Assembly (NCBI RefSeq): GCF_007197555.1
Contig: NZ_CP041614.1
Span: forward strand, 1,294,001 to 1,358,000
Direction of reading: 5' to 3'
Source of the DNA: Shewanella psychropiezotolerans
Lineage (GTDB): Bacteria > Pseudomonadota > Gammaproteobacteria > Enterobacterales > Shewanellaceae
DNA length: 64,000 nucleotides
Made by a program: the position numbers and the translations under genes. The notes under the pieces were generated by a model. The model saw nothing but the letters and a program-made list of their open reading frames with translations. It had not been told where the DNA came from and did not search any database. Positions 1 to 10,926 of this stretch are shown one piece after another (within the stretch, counting starts at the first letter, position 1; each line of letters starts with the position of its first letter).

Positions 1-481
1 AAAAGATACAGAAGACCAAGATCTGCAGAATATTTCCCGAGGTCATAGACTCAAACACATTGGTCGGGATCATGCCTATCAGAGTATCTATGGCACTAGG
101 AAGCGTGCCTTGCTCGGCAGTGACTTGAGCTAGTGATTGACCGTGTGCGCTAAAGTCTATGCCAGCTCCGGGTTTAAAAATATTTCCCATGACCAGTGCC
201 AGCGTGACGGCAACGCCTGAGGTGATAATGAAGAAGGCAAAAGTGCCGATACCTATCTTACCCGCAGAAGGGCTATCACCTAAGCTGGCGGCGCCGGCGA
301 TAATGGATACTACGACTAAGGGAATGACCAGCATCTTAATCAGGTGGATGAAAATGGTACCCAGAGGCCCAAATATGACGGCATCCTCTCCCATGTAGAG
401 GCCCACTAAGGCACCAATTATCATGGCGATAACCACCTGAATACCTATGTTATTGATTAATTTTTTATCTCGAATTGCCAC
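1..481 (-). CDS. Dicarboxylate/amino acid:cation symporter, N-terminal part (cut by window edge)
   Basis: This is the first 160 or so residues of a sodium- or proton-coupled carboxylate transporter of the DAACS (GltP/DctA) family, an inner-membrane protein. The translation shows the family's alternating hydrophobic helices and the segment KMLVIPLVVVSIIAGAASLG, which is typical of helices 2-3. The reading frame runs off the left edge. I see no ATG upstream; a GTG at 481 gives a start (VAIRDKKLINNIGIQ) directly before the first helix, with a G-rich stretch a few bases ahead as a weak ribosome site. Substrate (glutamate, aspartate or C4-dicarboxylate) cannot be decided from this half. Confidence 0.85.
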   Translation of the reverse strand, partial: MAIRDKKLINNIGIQVVIAMIIGALVGLYMGEDAVIFGPLGTIFIHLIKMLVIPLVVVSIIAGAASLGDSPSAGKIGIGTFAFFIITSGVAVTLALVMGNIFKPGAGIDFSAHGQSLAQVTAEQGTLPSAIDTLIGMIPTNVFESMTSGNILQILVFCIF

Positions 482-1108
482 GCTAACCCCGTTGTTAAAC
501 TGATCTGTAAAGCTTTTTTTAAGGGACGTAAAGCTATCACACCAGTGTATCTGACACTGTGAAACAGCACTTAACTAGGGGATTAACTCATCCTTATATA
601 AATAAAAGCACCTTTCATTGTATTATCGTTGAAAAAGGATAGGTAAAATTCGCTTATCGTTAATATAGGTTGAGTTTCAGCAAGGCTTTTTTTGATATCT
701 GCATCTACCGCTGCTTATTTGTCCGAAAATCTAGGTTGTTTTTCCTCATACAGTGAGTTTGCTTCGAATGAAGCTTGAGGACATTTTCTGGTTTAACTTC
801 TAGCTGAGTGGATGTTGGCTAGTGAGTGTTAACGTTTACCTTTAAGGTTATCTATTACTTCCCTACGGGAGATGTGCACTTTCACTTTGAGAAGGCATCT
901 GCGATGCGCCGCGAACCCTTGATTTCATACGAGTACATCTGATCTTATTCTCTGCATACTTTTAATTTTCAATCTTTGAAAATAACTGTTAATAGCTATA
1001 AATTCAGCTAGATACTATGCGCGCATGCGAAATAATAGCTTTATTAATTGTGCACGCGCACTGTACAGCTATTATTAGTCTAATCAGCTTGAAAATGGAG
1101 AAGATTGT
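482..1108. other. Intergenic region with inverted repeat upstream of hspQ
   Basis: No convincing gene in 627 bases. Just before hspQ there is a 10-base inverted repeat (AATAATAGCT at 1031-1040, AGCTATTATT at 1067-1076) whose loop contains a GC-rich GTGCACGCGCAC stretch. It lies in the likely promoter/leader of hspQ and could be an RNA hairpin or a binding site; I cannot tell which. Confidence 0.4.
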
Positions 1109-1438
1109 ATGGGAACGGTAACAAATATAACCAATGCAAAGTTTTCCGTTGGCGACTTAATTCACCACCGGCTTTTTGGCTATCGTGGAGTTATTGTCGA
1201 TGTTGATTTGAACTTTCAACTAACTGATAGTTGGTATGAACAAGTTGCTAAGTCTCGACCTCCAAAAAATAAGCCTTGGTATAGTGTCTTAGTTCATGAG
1301 AGTTCACATTCAACTTATGTGGCCGAACAAAACTTAGCGCCTGATGATATTTTGGAACCTATTAGCCATCCAATGCTTAAACAGTATTTTTCAGAGCTAG
1401 AAAATGGTCGATATATTAGTAACAGGCCTATTAATTAA
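1109..1438 (+). CDS. hspQ: Heat shock protein HspQ (hemimethylated-DNA-binding, YccV family)
   Basis: A 109-residue protein matching the small HspQ/YccV family (E. coli 105 aa). It has the diagnostic KFSVGDLIHHRLFGYRGVIVDVD start, then PWYSVLVHESSHSTYVAEQNL, and an acidic C-terminus. In enterobacteria HspQ binds hemimethylated DNA and acts as a specificity-enhancing factor and substrate of Lon protease; that role is from family knowledge. The start at 1109 has GGAGAAG a few bases ahead. It stands alone, with an unrelated truncated reading frame 40 bases downstream. Confidence 0.9.
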   Translation: MGTVTNITNAKFSVGDLIHHRLFGYRGVIVDVDLNFQLTDSWYEQVAKSRPPKNKPWYSVLVHESSHSTYVAEQNLAPDDILEPISHPMLKQYFSELENGRYISNRPIN

Positions 1439-1478
1439 CATGGCAGCAGCGAATGCGTTAAATTACACGAGGGGTATG

Positions 1479-1757
1479 ATGAAAACACTCATAGTTTCTG
1501 ATATTTTTGGAAAAACGTATGGTTCACAAATTCGCAGTAACAGGTATGTGGAACCAAGATTTCCGATAGATCTGATTTTTCTAGCATCTGAATCTCACTT
1601 TTCAGTAAATGAACTTATCGCAAACCTCACTGGTACCGATAATGTATCAATCAGACAAGTCCCTTTTCTTCATGGTTTCATGAATCAGCACTCTGAAAAT
1701 TATGATCAAAGTGGGTACAATCAGGAAATTAAGGTATTGCGTAAAAATGTCATTTAA
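1479..1757 (+). CDS. Short hydrolase-like protein, probably an internally deleted remnant
   Basis: A 92-residue frame starting MKTLIVSDIFGKT, which resembles the N-terminus of dienelactone-hydrolase-like alpha/beta hydrolases, followed almost at once by VPFLHGFMNQHSENYDQSGY, which resembles the C-terminal part of the same kind of protein. The middle, where the nucleophile elbow should be, is absent. I infer an in-frame internal deletion. ATG codons at 1476 and 1479 are both possible; GAGGGG at 1469-1474 favours 1479. The assignment is from memory of the family pattern and is tentative; it could be an unrelated small protein. Confidence 0.4.
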   Translation: MKTLIVSDIFGKTYGSQIRSNRYVEPRFPIDLIFLASESHFSVNELIANLTGTDNVSIRQVPFLHGFMNQHSENYDQSGYNQEIKVLRKNVI

Positions 1758-1899
1758 CAAAGTACTGTCATGGGACTAAAAAATGCTGCGTGATTTTTAG
1801 CTCTGCTGAGTAAGTTATTTTTTAATCAATCTGTTTTAAATTAGACGCTCAGCCAATAAAACTAAAATCGAAGAGGTAAATACTCAGGTGTGAACGCGG

Positions 1900-1965
1900 C
1901 TGTGACCTTCGGTTTCAGGGATGAAACCGCAGAGCGTATAGGGACATATTCACAGCGTGTCACAG
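1900..1965. repeat. Nested hairpin element in intergenic region
   Basis: CTGTGAC (1900-1906) pairs with GTCACAG (1959-1965). Directly inside it CGGTTTCA (1910-1917) pairs with TGAAACCG (1922-1929) across a GGGA loop. The 374-base gap between the hydrolase remnant and puuB1 otherwise holds no credible gene. The structure looks like an interspersed repeat or a structured RNA remnant rather than a simple terminator, as no T-run follows on either strand. Confidence 0.45.
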
Positions 1966-2131
1966 AAGTGTTGGCACATTCCTCGCCGGACAGGCGGTAG
2001 ATAACAATGCAATATTGGTATGCAGAATACTGCCAAGTACCATACCAGCCCAATGAAACCAAACTAAAAAGAGACTTGAAACTTGTTATCCGACAAGTCC
2101 CTACCTTGGTGACAAATTTAAAGATATTTTT

Positions 2132-3442
2132 CTAAAAAATATCCAACATCCTATGGTAGAGCATGCCTGCCGCCAGCATGGGCGATCTGAATGTTGGCCC
2201 GCCGGGGAAGGTCATATGTTGCACCTTGTCGAAGATATCGAAGCGTCCGGCTTGGGCTGTCAGGGCTTCACTGATGAGTCTCGCTGCCATATGGGTGGCG
2301 TTAACGCCGTGACCCGCATAGGCCTGGGCGTAGAGGATATTAGGGCAATCAGGTAGTCGGCCAATCTGGGGCAGGCGGTTCGCGCCTATGCCTATCATGC
2401 CGCCCCACTCGAAATCGATTCTAATTCCTTTGAGTTGCGGGAAGACCTTTTCTAAGTTCGGCCTGAGAGCCGCTTCGATATCTTTAGGATCTTTGCCTGA
2501 GTAAGTGCACAGACCACCGAAAAGCAGGCGGTTATCTTCTGATAGATGGAAGTAATCCAGATCGATACGCATATCGGCGAAGGCCATATTCTGCGGGATG
2601 ATTGTTTTGCACTGTTCGTCGGTTAATGGCTCTGTGGCGAGCAGGTAGCTCCCGGCCGGTAGCACCTTGCCACCGACATAGCTGTCGAGCTTGTGGCCAA
2701 TATAGGCGTTCCCCGCCAGGACTAAGTACTGACAGTTCACTTCACCTTTGGCAGTGAGCACCTTGGGCTTATCGCCCTTGATAATTTTTTCTGCGGCGCT
2801 GTATTCATACATCTTCACCCCAAGCATACGAGCGACCCTAGCTTCGCCCAGTGCCAGATTGAGTGGATGAAGGTGACCGCTGTTCATATCGACCAGAGCC
2901 CCCTCATAACAATCTGAGCCTATGACCTGACTGATGTCTTGCTTCTCGAGGATTTTAAACCCCTCTCCTCTGCCTTGGGATACTAGGTCTTCATAGTCTT
3001 CATAAAGCTCTTTCATGTGCCTGGGTTTGGTGGCTAAGTCGCAATATCCCATCTGCAGATTGCAGTCTATCTTGTGTTCTTTGACTCTCTGCCTGACGAT
3101 GTCGACGGCTTCGAAGCCCATCTGGTTGATGGCTTGAACGCCTTCTTCGCCTATGATGTCTCGGAACTGTTCAATATTATGGCCAATGCCACGTATCAGC
3201 TCTCCGCCATTGCGTCCCGATGCTCCCCAGCCTATGCGTTTCGCCTCTAACAGGGCCACCGAAAATCCTTTCTGGGCTAATTCTATGGCTGTGTTGATGC
3301 CACTGAAACCACCACCGACGACACAGACATCTACCTTGATAGATTCTTGCAGTTGCGGGTGCTCATATAGCTCCTTGGCAGTATCGAAATAGTATGACGA
3401 GGGGTATTGGTCGCTGTGAACCGGGCGCTTAACTAGCATCAT
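2132..3442 (-). CDS. puuB: Gamma-glutamylputrescine oxidoreductase (first copy)
   Basis: A 436-residue FAD-dependent amine oxidase of the DAO family. It would oxidise gamma-glutamylputrescine to gamma-glutamyl-gamma-aminobutyraldehyde in the cytoplasm. The Rossmann motif GGGFSG sits at residues 43-48, with an acidic residue (E66) at the end of the second strand and the PuuB-typical GWGASGRNGGE at about 71-81. GGMIGIGANRLPQIGRL near residue 350 and YAQAYAGHGVN close the FAD domain. Length matches E. coli PuuB (426). It is divergent from puuR across 315 bases, and a second, clearly homologous copy lies at the far end of the cluster. Confidence 0.88.
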   Translation of the reverse strand: MMLVKRPVHSDQYPSSYYFDTAKELYEHPQLQESIKVDVCVVGGGFSGINTAIELAQKGFSVALLEAKRIGWGASGRNGGELIRGIGHNIEQFRDIIGEEGVQAINQMGFEAVDIVRQRVKEHKIDCNLQMGYCDLATKPRHMKELYEDYEDLVSQGRGEGFKILEKQDISQVIGSDCYEGALVDMNSGHLHPLNLALGEARVARMLGVKMYEYSAAEKIIKGDKPKVLTAKGEVNCQYLVLAGNAYIGHKLDSYVGGKVLPAGSYLLATEPLTDEQCKTIIPQNMAFADMRIDLDYFHLSEDNRLLFGGLCTYSGKDPKDIEAALRPNLEKVFPQLKGIRIDFEWGGMIGIGANRLPQIGRLPDCPNILYAQAYAGHGVNATHMAARLISEALTAQAGRFDIFDKVQHMTFPGGPTFRSPMLAAGMLYHRMLDIF

Positions 3443-3757
3443 ATCTCCAGATTTTTTGTTATTAGATCTTGTTATTCGTTGATGACTATTGGGCTTGGCT
3501 ATTCTTGTTTAGTACGGCTTTATTACTGTTTGATCAGCACTGATTTGTTATTACTTATTATCTATTAGCCATTGAGAATTAACCTGACTTAGCACAGTAT
3601 GTTTTTGCAATTAAGCTAGAGTCATATATAATTCACGGGTGTTGTTTATATTTAACATGCTTTTTTGTTTGATACAAATTAGTATGAAGAATAATCTGCA
3701 CATTTTTTATCCTAGATTAATAGTAATAAAGAATAATTAAGCATTCTTACAGGAGAT
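3443..3757. promoter_or_regulatory. Divergent puuB1/puuR promoter region
   Basis: A 315-base AT-rich gap between divergent starts, so it must hold promoters for puuB1 (minus) and puuR (plus). I see no perfect match to the known PuuR box. Promoter positions are not assigned. Confidence 0.4.
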
Positions 3758-4312
3758 ATGCATTTGGATATTGGAGCTAGCCTGAAAGTTATCCGTAAAC
3801 AGAAAGGTCTGTCGCAACGAGAACTTGCTAAGAGAGCTGGAGTGACCAATAGCACCATCTCTATGATTGAGAAAAATAGTGTCAGTCCTTCGGTGAGCTC
3901 ATTGAAGAAGGTGCTGTCCGGTCTGCCTCTGTCTCTGGTTGATTTCTTCTCTATGGAGGGGAACGGTGAAAGCGAGGCCAAGGTGGTGTACCGAAGTGAC
4001 GAGCTATTGGACATAGGTGACGGCAACTTAGACTATAAGTTAATCGGACGAGATTACCCTAATCGCGCCATGTCGGTAATGAGTGAGACTTATCCTCCCG
4101 GTTCCGACACAGGTGCAGAGATGCTCAAGCATGAGGGTGAAGAAGCGGCCATGGTGCTCGAAGGCAAACTCGAGCTCACGGTAGGGGATGAGGTTTTTAT
4201 TCTCGAAGCCGGTGATAGTTATTACTTTAACAGTGAGTCTCCCCATAGATTCAGAAATCCATTCGATGAAGAGTGTAGGCTGGTGAGTGCCACGACTCCT
4301 GCCAATTTCTAA
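3758..4312 (+). CDS. puuR: PuuR-type repressor of putrescine catabolism
   Basis: A 184-residue cytoplasmic regulator with an N-terminal XRE helix-turn-helix (about residues 7-62, SQRELAKRAGVTNSTISMIEKNSVSPS) and a C-terminal cupin domain (about 110-180, EEAAMVLEGKLELTVGD, then YFNSESPHRFRNP). Layout and length equal E. coli PuuR (185), which represses puu genes and is released by putrescine. The ATG at 3758 follows AGGAG by only two bases. The in-frame TTG at 3764 sits eight bases after that ribosome site and gives MDIGASLKVIRKQ, so TTG 3764 may be the true start. It lies between puuB1 and puuD. Confidence 0.9.
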   Translation: MHLDIGASLKVIRKQKGLSQRELAKRAGVTNSTISMIEKNSVSPSVSSLKKVLSGLPLSLVDFFSMEGNGESEAKVVYRSDELLDIGDGNLDYKLIGRDYPNRAMSVMSETYPPGSDTGAEMLKHEGEEAAMVLEGKLELTVGDEVFILEAGDSYYFNSESPHRFRNPFDEECRLVSATTPANF

Positions 4313-4371
4313 TACTAATTTGTTCAGTTGAGTGATTTGCTTTTAGATACAATAAACTCGATGGTATCTGG

Positions 4372-4392
4372 GTGCGGTTTTCCGCACTTTTC
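4372..4392 (+). terminator. Rho-independent terminator after puuR
   Basis: GTGCGG (4372-4377), loop TTTT, CCGCAC (4382-4387), then TTTTC. A compact six-pair stem with a short T-run 60 bases after the puuR stop. Confidence 0.65.
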
Positions 4393-4915
4393 ACCTATTT
4401 TAGCCTTATTCCTTGCTTCCTGCTTATTTCCTCCCTGTTTTATCCCTTTCGCCTTGGCGTGATCCATTCTGTCTTATGGCTACTTTCTAGCAGATTCAAA
4501 GTTTACTGCCGTTAGCATCTAGACTTTTATGCTGTTATTTATAAACATTCAGTATAAATAGTGATTTACAGCTTAGTAAATAATCAATTAATTGAATATT
4601 CGATGTAAATAATATTGGTCAATGTCAAGCGGTTACCGTGATCTATATCGCTAAAGTTAACTCAGTAGATTTCCATTTAAAACTGATAAATTGCTTGTAT
4701 CTAGTACTCATTCAATATCTCATTTTGACTAAGTGGTTGTTATTAAGTTGTTTGTTGTATTTGTTGTTATCATTTCAAATTGTATTCAATTAGCCTCTTG
4801 CCTGTTTGCTATTTTCAGTGTAGTGTTTGAAAAACTGAACAGTTGCTTAATGTGTGTTCACATACTTGAGCAAGTGTGAAAGATAAAATAAAAAATATAA
4901 CAATAAAGGTGATTT
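4393..4915 (+). promoter_or_regulatory. Upstream region of puuD with candidate operator
   Basis: About 520 AT-rich bases without a gene. An inverted repeat AACTG-AA-CAGTT lies at 4833-4844 and contains TGAACA, the end of the E. coli PuuR box (AAAATATAATGAACA), some 70 bases ahead of puuD. A second inverted repeat, AATATT-N10-AATATT, lies at 4596-4616. An operator role for 4833-4844 is an inference from position and partial match only. Confidence 0.35.
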
Positions 4916-5677
4916 ATGTCGGATGCAGGGCTTGCTGTCATTGGGGTGACGGCGTGCAATCAGGATTTAGGCTTACATCCATTCAATATAGTCGGTGAAA
5001 AGTACCTGCTTAGTATCGCGGACGCGACTAAGGCTTGGCCATTAGTCATTCCTGCATTAGGTCATTGTCCGGCGGAGCTAATCTTACCTCGTCTGGACGG
5101 CATTCTCTTTACCGGTTCTCCTTCAAATATCGAGCCCCATCACTTTCAGGGCCAGCCAAGCGAGGCGGGTACTCACCACGATCCTAAACGCGACGCTACA
5201 ACTATGCCCTTACTCAAGGCGGCAATCGATGCCGGTATTCCTGTGTTGGCGATTTGTCGTGGTTTTCAGGAGATGAATGTGGTCTTCGGTGGCAGTTTGC
5301 ACCAGAAATTACATCAAGTGGGTGGCTTTATCGAACACAGAGAAGATAAGCAAGAGCCAGTCGAAGTGCAGTATGGCATCTCTCACGAGGTGCACATTGA
5401 ACCTGGAGGATTGCTCCATGAGGCATGGGGCCGTAGCTCCGCAGAGGTGAACTCTGTGCATACCCAAGGCGTCGATCGTCTGGGTATTGGGTTACGGCCA
5501 GAAGCATATGCCCCAGATGGTTTAGTAGAGGCATTCTCTATTAAAGATGCAAAGAATTTTGCACTGGGCGTGCAGTGGCATCCTGAATGGAAGGTGTTAG
5601 ACAATCCGTTTTATACCTCAATTTTTAACGCTTTCAGTGTTGCCTGTGAACGTCGTGCAAACAGCCGAACGAGATAA
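4916..5677 (+). CDS. puuD: Gamma-glutamyl-gamma-aminobutyrate hydrolase
   Basis: A 253-residue class I glutamine-amidotransferase-like peptidase (C26 family). It would split gamma-glutamyl-GABA into GABA and glutamate, the last step of the glutamylated putrescine route. The catalytic Cys114 is in LAICRGFQEMN, and the His222/Glu224 pair in GVQWHPEW. Length equals E. coli PuuD (254). The start at 4916 is preceded by AAAGGTGA. It ends three bases before puuA, so the two are probably co-transcribed and translationally coupled. Confidence 0.92.
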   Translation: MSDAGLAVIGVTACNQDLGLHPFNIVGEKYLLSIADATKAWPLVIPALGHCPAELILPRLDGILFTGSPSNIEPHHFQGQPSEAGTHHDPKRDATTMPLLKAAIDAGIPVLAICRGFQEMNVVFGGSLHQKLHQVGGFIEHREDKQEPVEVQYGISHEVHIEPGGLLHEAWGRSSAEVNSVHTQGVDRLGIGLRPEAYAPDGLVEAFSIKDAKNFALGVQWHPEWKVLDNPFYTSIFNAFSVACERRANSRTR

Positions 5678-5680
5678 AAA

Positions 5681-7029
5681 ATGAAAAAATTAACAGCTTA
5701 TTTAAAAGAACAAAAAATAACAGAAGTTGAATGTGTCATCTGTGATATGACAGGAATCGCCAGAGGCAAGATTGCGCCGGTGGATAAGTTTATCGATGAG
5801 AAGGGCATGCGTATGCCCGAGAGTGTACTGCTGCAGACGGTGACCGGGGATTATGTCGAAGATGAGCCCTATGATGCCCTGTTAGATAAGGCCGATATCG
5901 ATTTTATCTGTGTGCCCGACGAGAATGCCGTGTTCAAGTTACCTTGGACCATAGAGGCTACGGCCCAGGTTATTCATGATACCTATGACAAGATGGGCAA
6001 TCCTATAGAGTTGTCTCCGCGAAACGTGTTGAAGAAGGTGCTCAAGCTCTATGAAGATAAAGGCTGGAAGCCGGTGGTTGCACCAGAGATGGAGTTTTAT
6101 CTGACTCGTCGTAATGAAGATCCCGATCAGCCGTTGATCCCCCCGTGGGACGCAGTGGTCGTCAGGAGTCAGGTAGACAATCTTTCTCTATCGATGCGGC
6201 TAATGAGTACGATCCCCTATTTGAAGATATGTATGACTGGTGTGAGATCCAAGGTTTAGATATCGATACCCTGATCCATGAAGAGGGCACGGCCCAGATG
6301 GAGATTAACTTCAGTCATGGTGATGCCCTGTCTCTTGCCGATCAGGTGTTTGTATTTAAACGCACCTTGCGTGAGGCGGCACTTAAACACAATGTCTGCG
6401 CCACTTTTATGGCCAAGCCTGTAGCCGATGAGCCTGGCAGTGCCATGCATCTCCACCAGAGCATAGTGGATGCCAAAACCGGTAAGAATATCTTCTCACT
6501 GAATGATGGTACCAAGGGCCCGCTGTTCTATAGCTATATCGGTGGTCTGCAGAAATTTATACCCGAGTTATTGCCCTTACTCGCCCCTAATGTGAACTCA
6601 TTCAGACGCTTCCTTCCCGGTACTTCTGCGCCTATCAACCTCGAATGGGGGGAAGAGAACAGAACCTGCGGTCTGCGTATTCCCGAGTCTTCTCCGCAAA
6701 ACCTGAGAGTTGAGAATCGCATCGCTGGAGCCGATGCCAACAGTTATCTGTCTATCGCCGCCAGCTTGTTAGCCGGCTATATAGGCATGATTGAGGATGT
6801 TAAGCCATCTACGCCAGTTCAAGGGCGCGCCAATGAGAGCCGTCAAAGTATCAGCTTGCCTCTGACACTAGAGGAAGCCCTAGGGGTTATGGCTGAAAGT
6901 GCCGCGTGTCGTGAATACCTTGGAGAGGCGTTTACCACAGGTTATATCGCGGTGAAACAGGCGGACCTTGCCAGTTATAAACGAGTGATCAGCTCCTGGG
7001 AACGTGAGTTCCTACTGTTAACTGTTTAA
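5681..7029 (+). pseudogene. puuA: Gamma-glutamylputrescine synthetase, frame broken at a C-run
   Basis: PuuA ligates glutamate to putrescine with ATP, the committed step of the route. It is a glutamine-synthetase-family enzyme. The first frame (5681 on) reads MKKLTAYLKEQKITEVECVI through EMEFYLTRRNEDPDQPLIPP; the second frame carries on with VGRSGRQESGRQSFSID, then DTLIHEEGTAQMEINFSHGD, PGSAMHLHQS and NRTCGLRIPESSPQNLRVEN to the stop at 7029. The join falls exactly at six Cs (6139-6144). One more C would give an uninterrupted protein of 449 residues, the usual family length, and the residues across the join (PLIPPVGRSGRQESGRQ) match E. coli PuuA. Everything else is well conserved, so a sequencing error or very recent mutation is likelier than old decay. 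Confidence 0.88.
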
Positions 7030-7036
7030 TCGAATA

Positions 7037-7060
7037 GGGAGCCGTTGGGGCTCCCTTAAG
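7037..7060 (+). terminator. Hairpin after puuA
   Basis: GGGAGCC (7037-7043) pairs with GGCTCCC (7049-7055) eight bases beyond the puuA stop. Only two Ts follow, so termination may be weak or the stem may protect the 3' end. Confidence 0.5.
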
Positions 7061-7187
7061 TTTGAATTTTAAAGTGAGTTAACCCATTAGAGAAAATGAA
7101 ATAAGCGTCAAGCAGTCAATTGGGCTTGATGTGCAGTAATGCCATGTTAGCAGGTTTACATGGCAAGCGGTCGGTGCGGTTTTTAGG

Positions 7188-7236
7188 TGTAGCATTGGAA
7201 AATAATAAAATCGATTTTTATCGGTAACACAATGAC
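7188..7236 (+). promoter_or_regulatory. Leader element shared by both potF genes, copy 1
   Basis: TGTAGCATTGG at 7188-7198 and ACAATGAC at 7229-7236 lie ahead of the first potF. The same pair of words occurs in the same order ahead of the second potF. Conservation may reflect a common regulatory site or simply the duplication that made the two genes. Confidence 0.45.
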
Positions 7237-7284
7237 TAACAGTTAGTTTATGGCTATCTGTAACACGCTAGAATGGAGAGATAA

Positions 7285-8385
<1,101 letters not shown>

Positions 8386-8473
8386 CAGAGAAAAGAGGAA
8401 CTTATTCATTAGTTAACACATTTTTTAAAGGATTTGAAACGATTAGCAGGGCACTGCCGATGCAGTTTTAAGC

Positions 8474-9673
<1,200 letters not shown>

Positions 9674-9680
9674 AAGGTAA

Positions 9681-9709
9681 GGGCAAGCCTGTGGGTTTGC
9701 TCTTTTTTG
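9681..9709 (+). terminator. Terminator between potF2 and potG
   Basis: GGGCAAGCC (9681-9689) pairs, with one G-T and one mismatch, with GGTTTGCTC (9693-9701), followed by TTTTTT. It probably allows partial read-through so that binding protein is made in excess over the permease. Confidence 0.65.
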
Positions 9710-9781
9710 TCTAAATCTCTTTTGTTATTCAATTTGATATTACCGTAGGCACTGTCACAGTGCCTGTTGTGGAGAAGTAAT

Positions 9782-10917
9782 ATGGTTAGCAACGCAGGCG
9801 TCGTCATTAAACCAACAACAAAGACGCAAGGTGAGCTACTGCTTAAGGTTGAGCGGGTCAGCAAATTATTCGATGAGGTCCGAGCCGTCGATGATGTGTC
9901 ACTGAATATATATAAGGGAGAGATCTTCGCCCTTTTGGGTGGCTCAGGCTCAGGCAAGTCCACCTTGCTGCGTATGTTGGCGGGTTTCGAGAAGCCCTCC
10001 GAGGGGCGCATTATCCTCGACGGAGTCGACATTACTGATATGCCGCCCCATGAGCGGCCCATCAACATGATGTTCCAATCCTATGCCCTGTTTCCTCATA
10101 TGACGGTGGAAAAAAATATCGCCTTCGGTCTGCAGCAGGACAAGCTGCCGAAAGAGGAGATAGCGCAAAGGGTCAAGGAGATGCTCAAGCTCGTGCATAT
10201 GGAAGATTATGCCAAACGTAAACCCAATCAGCTCTCTGGCGGTCAACGTCAACGAGTCGCCCTCGCTCGCTCTCTGGCTAAGCGACCTAAGTTACTCTTA
10301 CTCGATGAGCCAATGGGCGCATTGGATAAGAAGCTTAGAACCGAGATGCAGCTGGAAGTGGTCGATATTCTCGAAGAGGTCGGGGTGACCTGTGTGATGG
10401 TGACTCACGATCAGGAGGAAGCCATGACTATGGCGGAGCGTATCGCCATCATGCATGAGGGCAAGATAGTGCAGACTGGCTCGCCCATGGATATCTATGA
10501 GAGCCCCACCTGCCGTATGGTGGCGGAATTTATCGGTTCTGTGAACCTGTTCGAGGGTGAAATCATCGTCGATAAGCCGGATCATGCCATCATACAATCT
10601 CCCGATTTAACGCAACAATTCTATATCAGTCACGGCGTCTCGACCAATGTCGATGATAAACGCGTCTGGTTAGCAGTAAGGCCAGAGAAGGCGCGTATCA
10701 GCCGCGAACAACCGGACGGTGAATATAACTGGTGCCGAGGTGAGGTTGAAGATATCGCCTACCTTGGGGGATCTCTGTCTACTATATTCGACTGAGCAAT
10801 AAGCAAGTGATCCAGTCCATGATGACTAACAGAGAGCGTCGCTCGGATCCGCCGACATGGCAAGACAAGGTATTCATCAGCTGGGAGGCCACCAGTGGAG
10901 TGGTTCTCAGATCTTAA
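9782..10917 (+). CDS. potG: Putrescine ABC transporter ATPase, C-terminal frame broken at a G-run
   Basis: The cytoplasmic ATPase of the PotFGHI importer. Walker A GGSGSGKST is at about residues 53-61, signature LSGGQRQRVALARS, Walker B LLLLDEPMGALD, and the switch His in VMVTHDQEEA. A TOBE-like tail follows. As given, the frame stops at 10795 after DIAYLGGSLSTIFD. In the next frame the sequence continues SVYYIRLSNKQVIQSMMTN to a stop at 10917, matching the end of E. coli PotG. One extra G in the run 10766-10770 gives DIAYLGGISVYYIRL and a full 378-residue protein (E. coli 377). GGAG precedes ATG 9782. potH starts nine bases after the corrected stop. Confidence 0.88.
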
Positions 10918-10926
10918 GGTGGCATC

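Noticed and set aside
1862..2062. A 66-residue minus-strand protein
   Set aside because: It runs through the nested hairpin element and has no ribosome site or family features.
5681..6259. Programmed frameshift in puuA
   Set aside because: The same kind of break in five other unrelated genes, always one base short in a G/C run, and no stimulatory structure, make a sequencing or mutational cause more likely.
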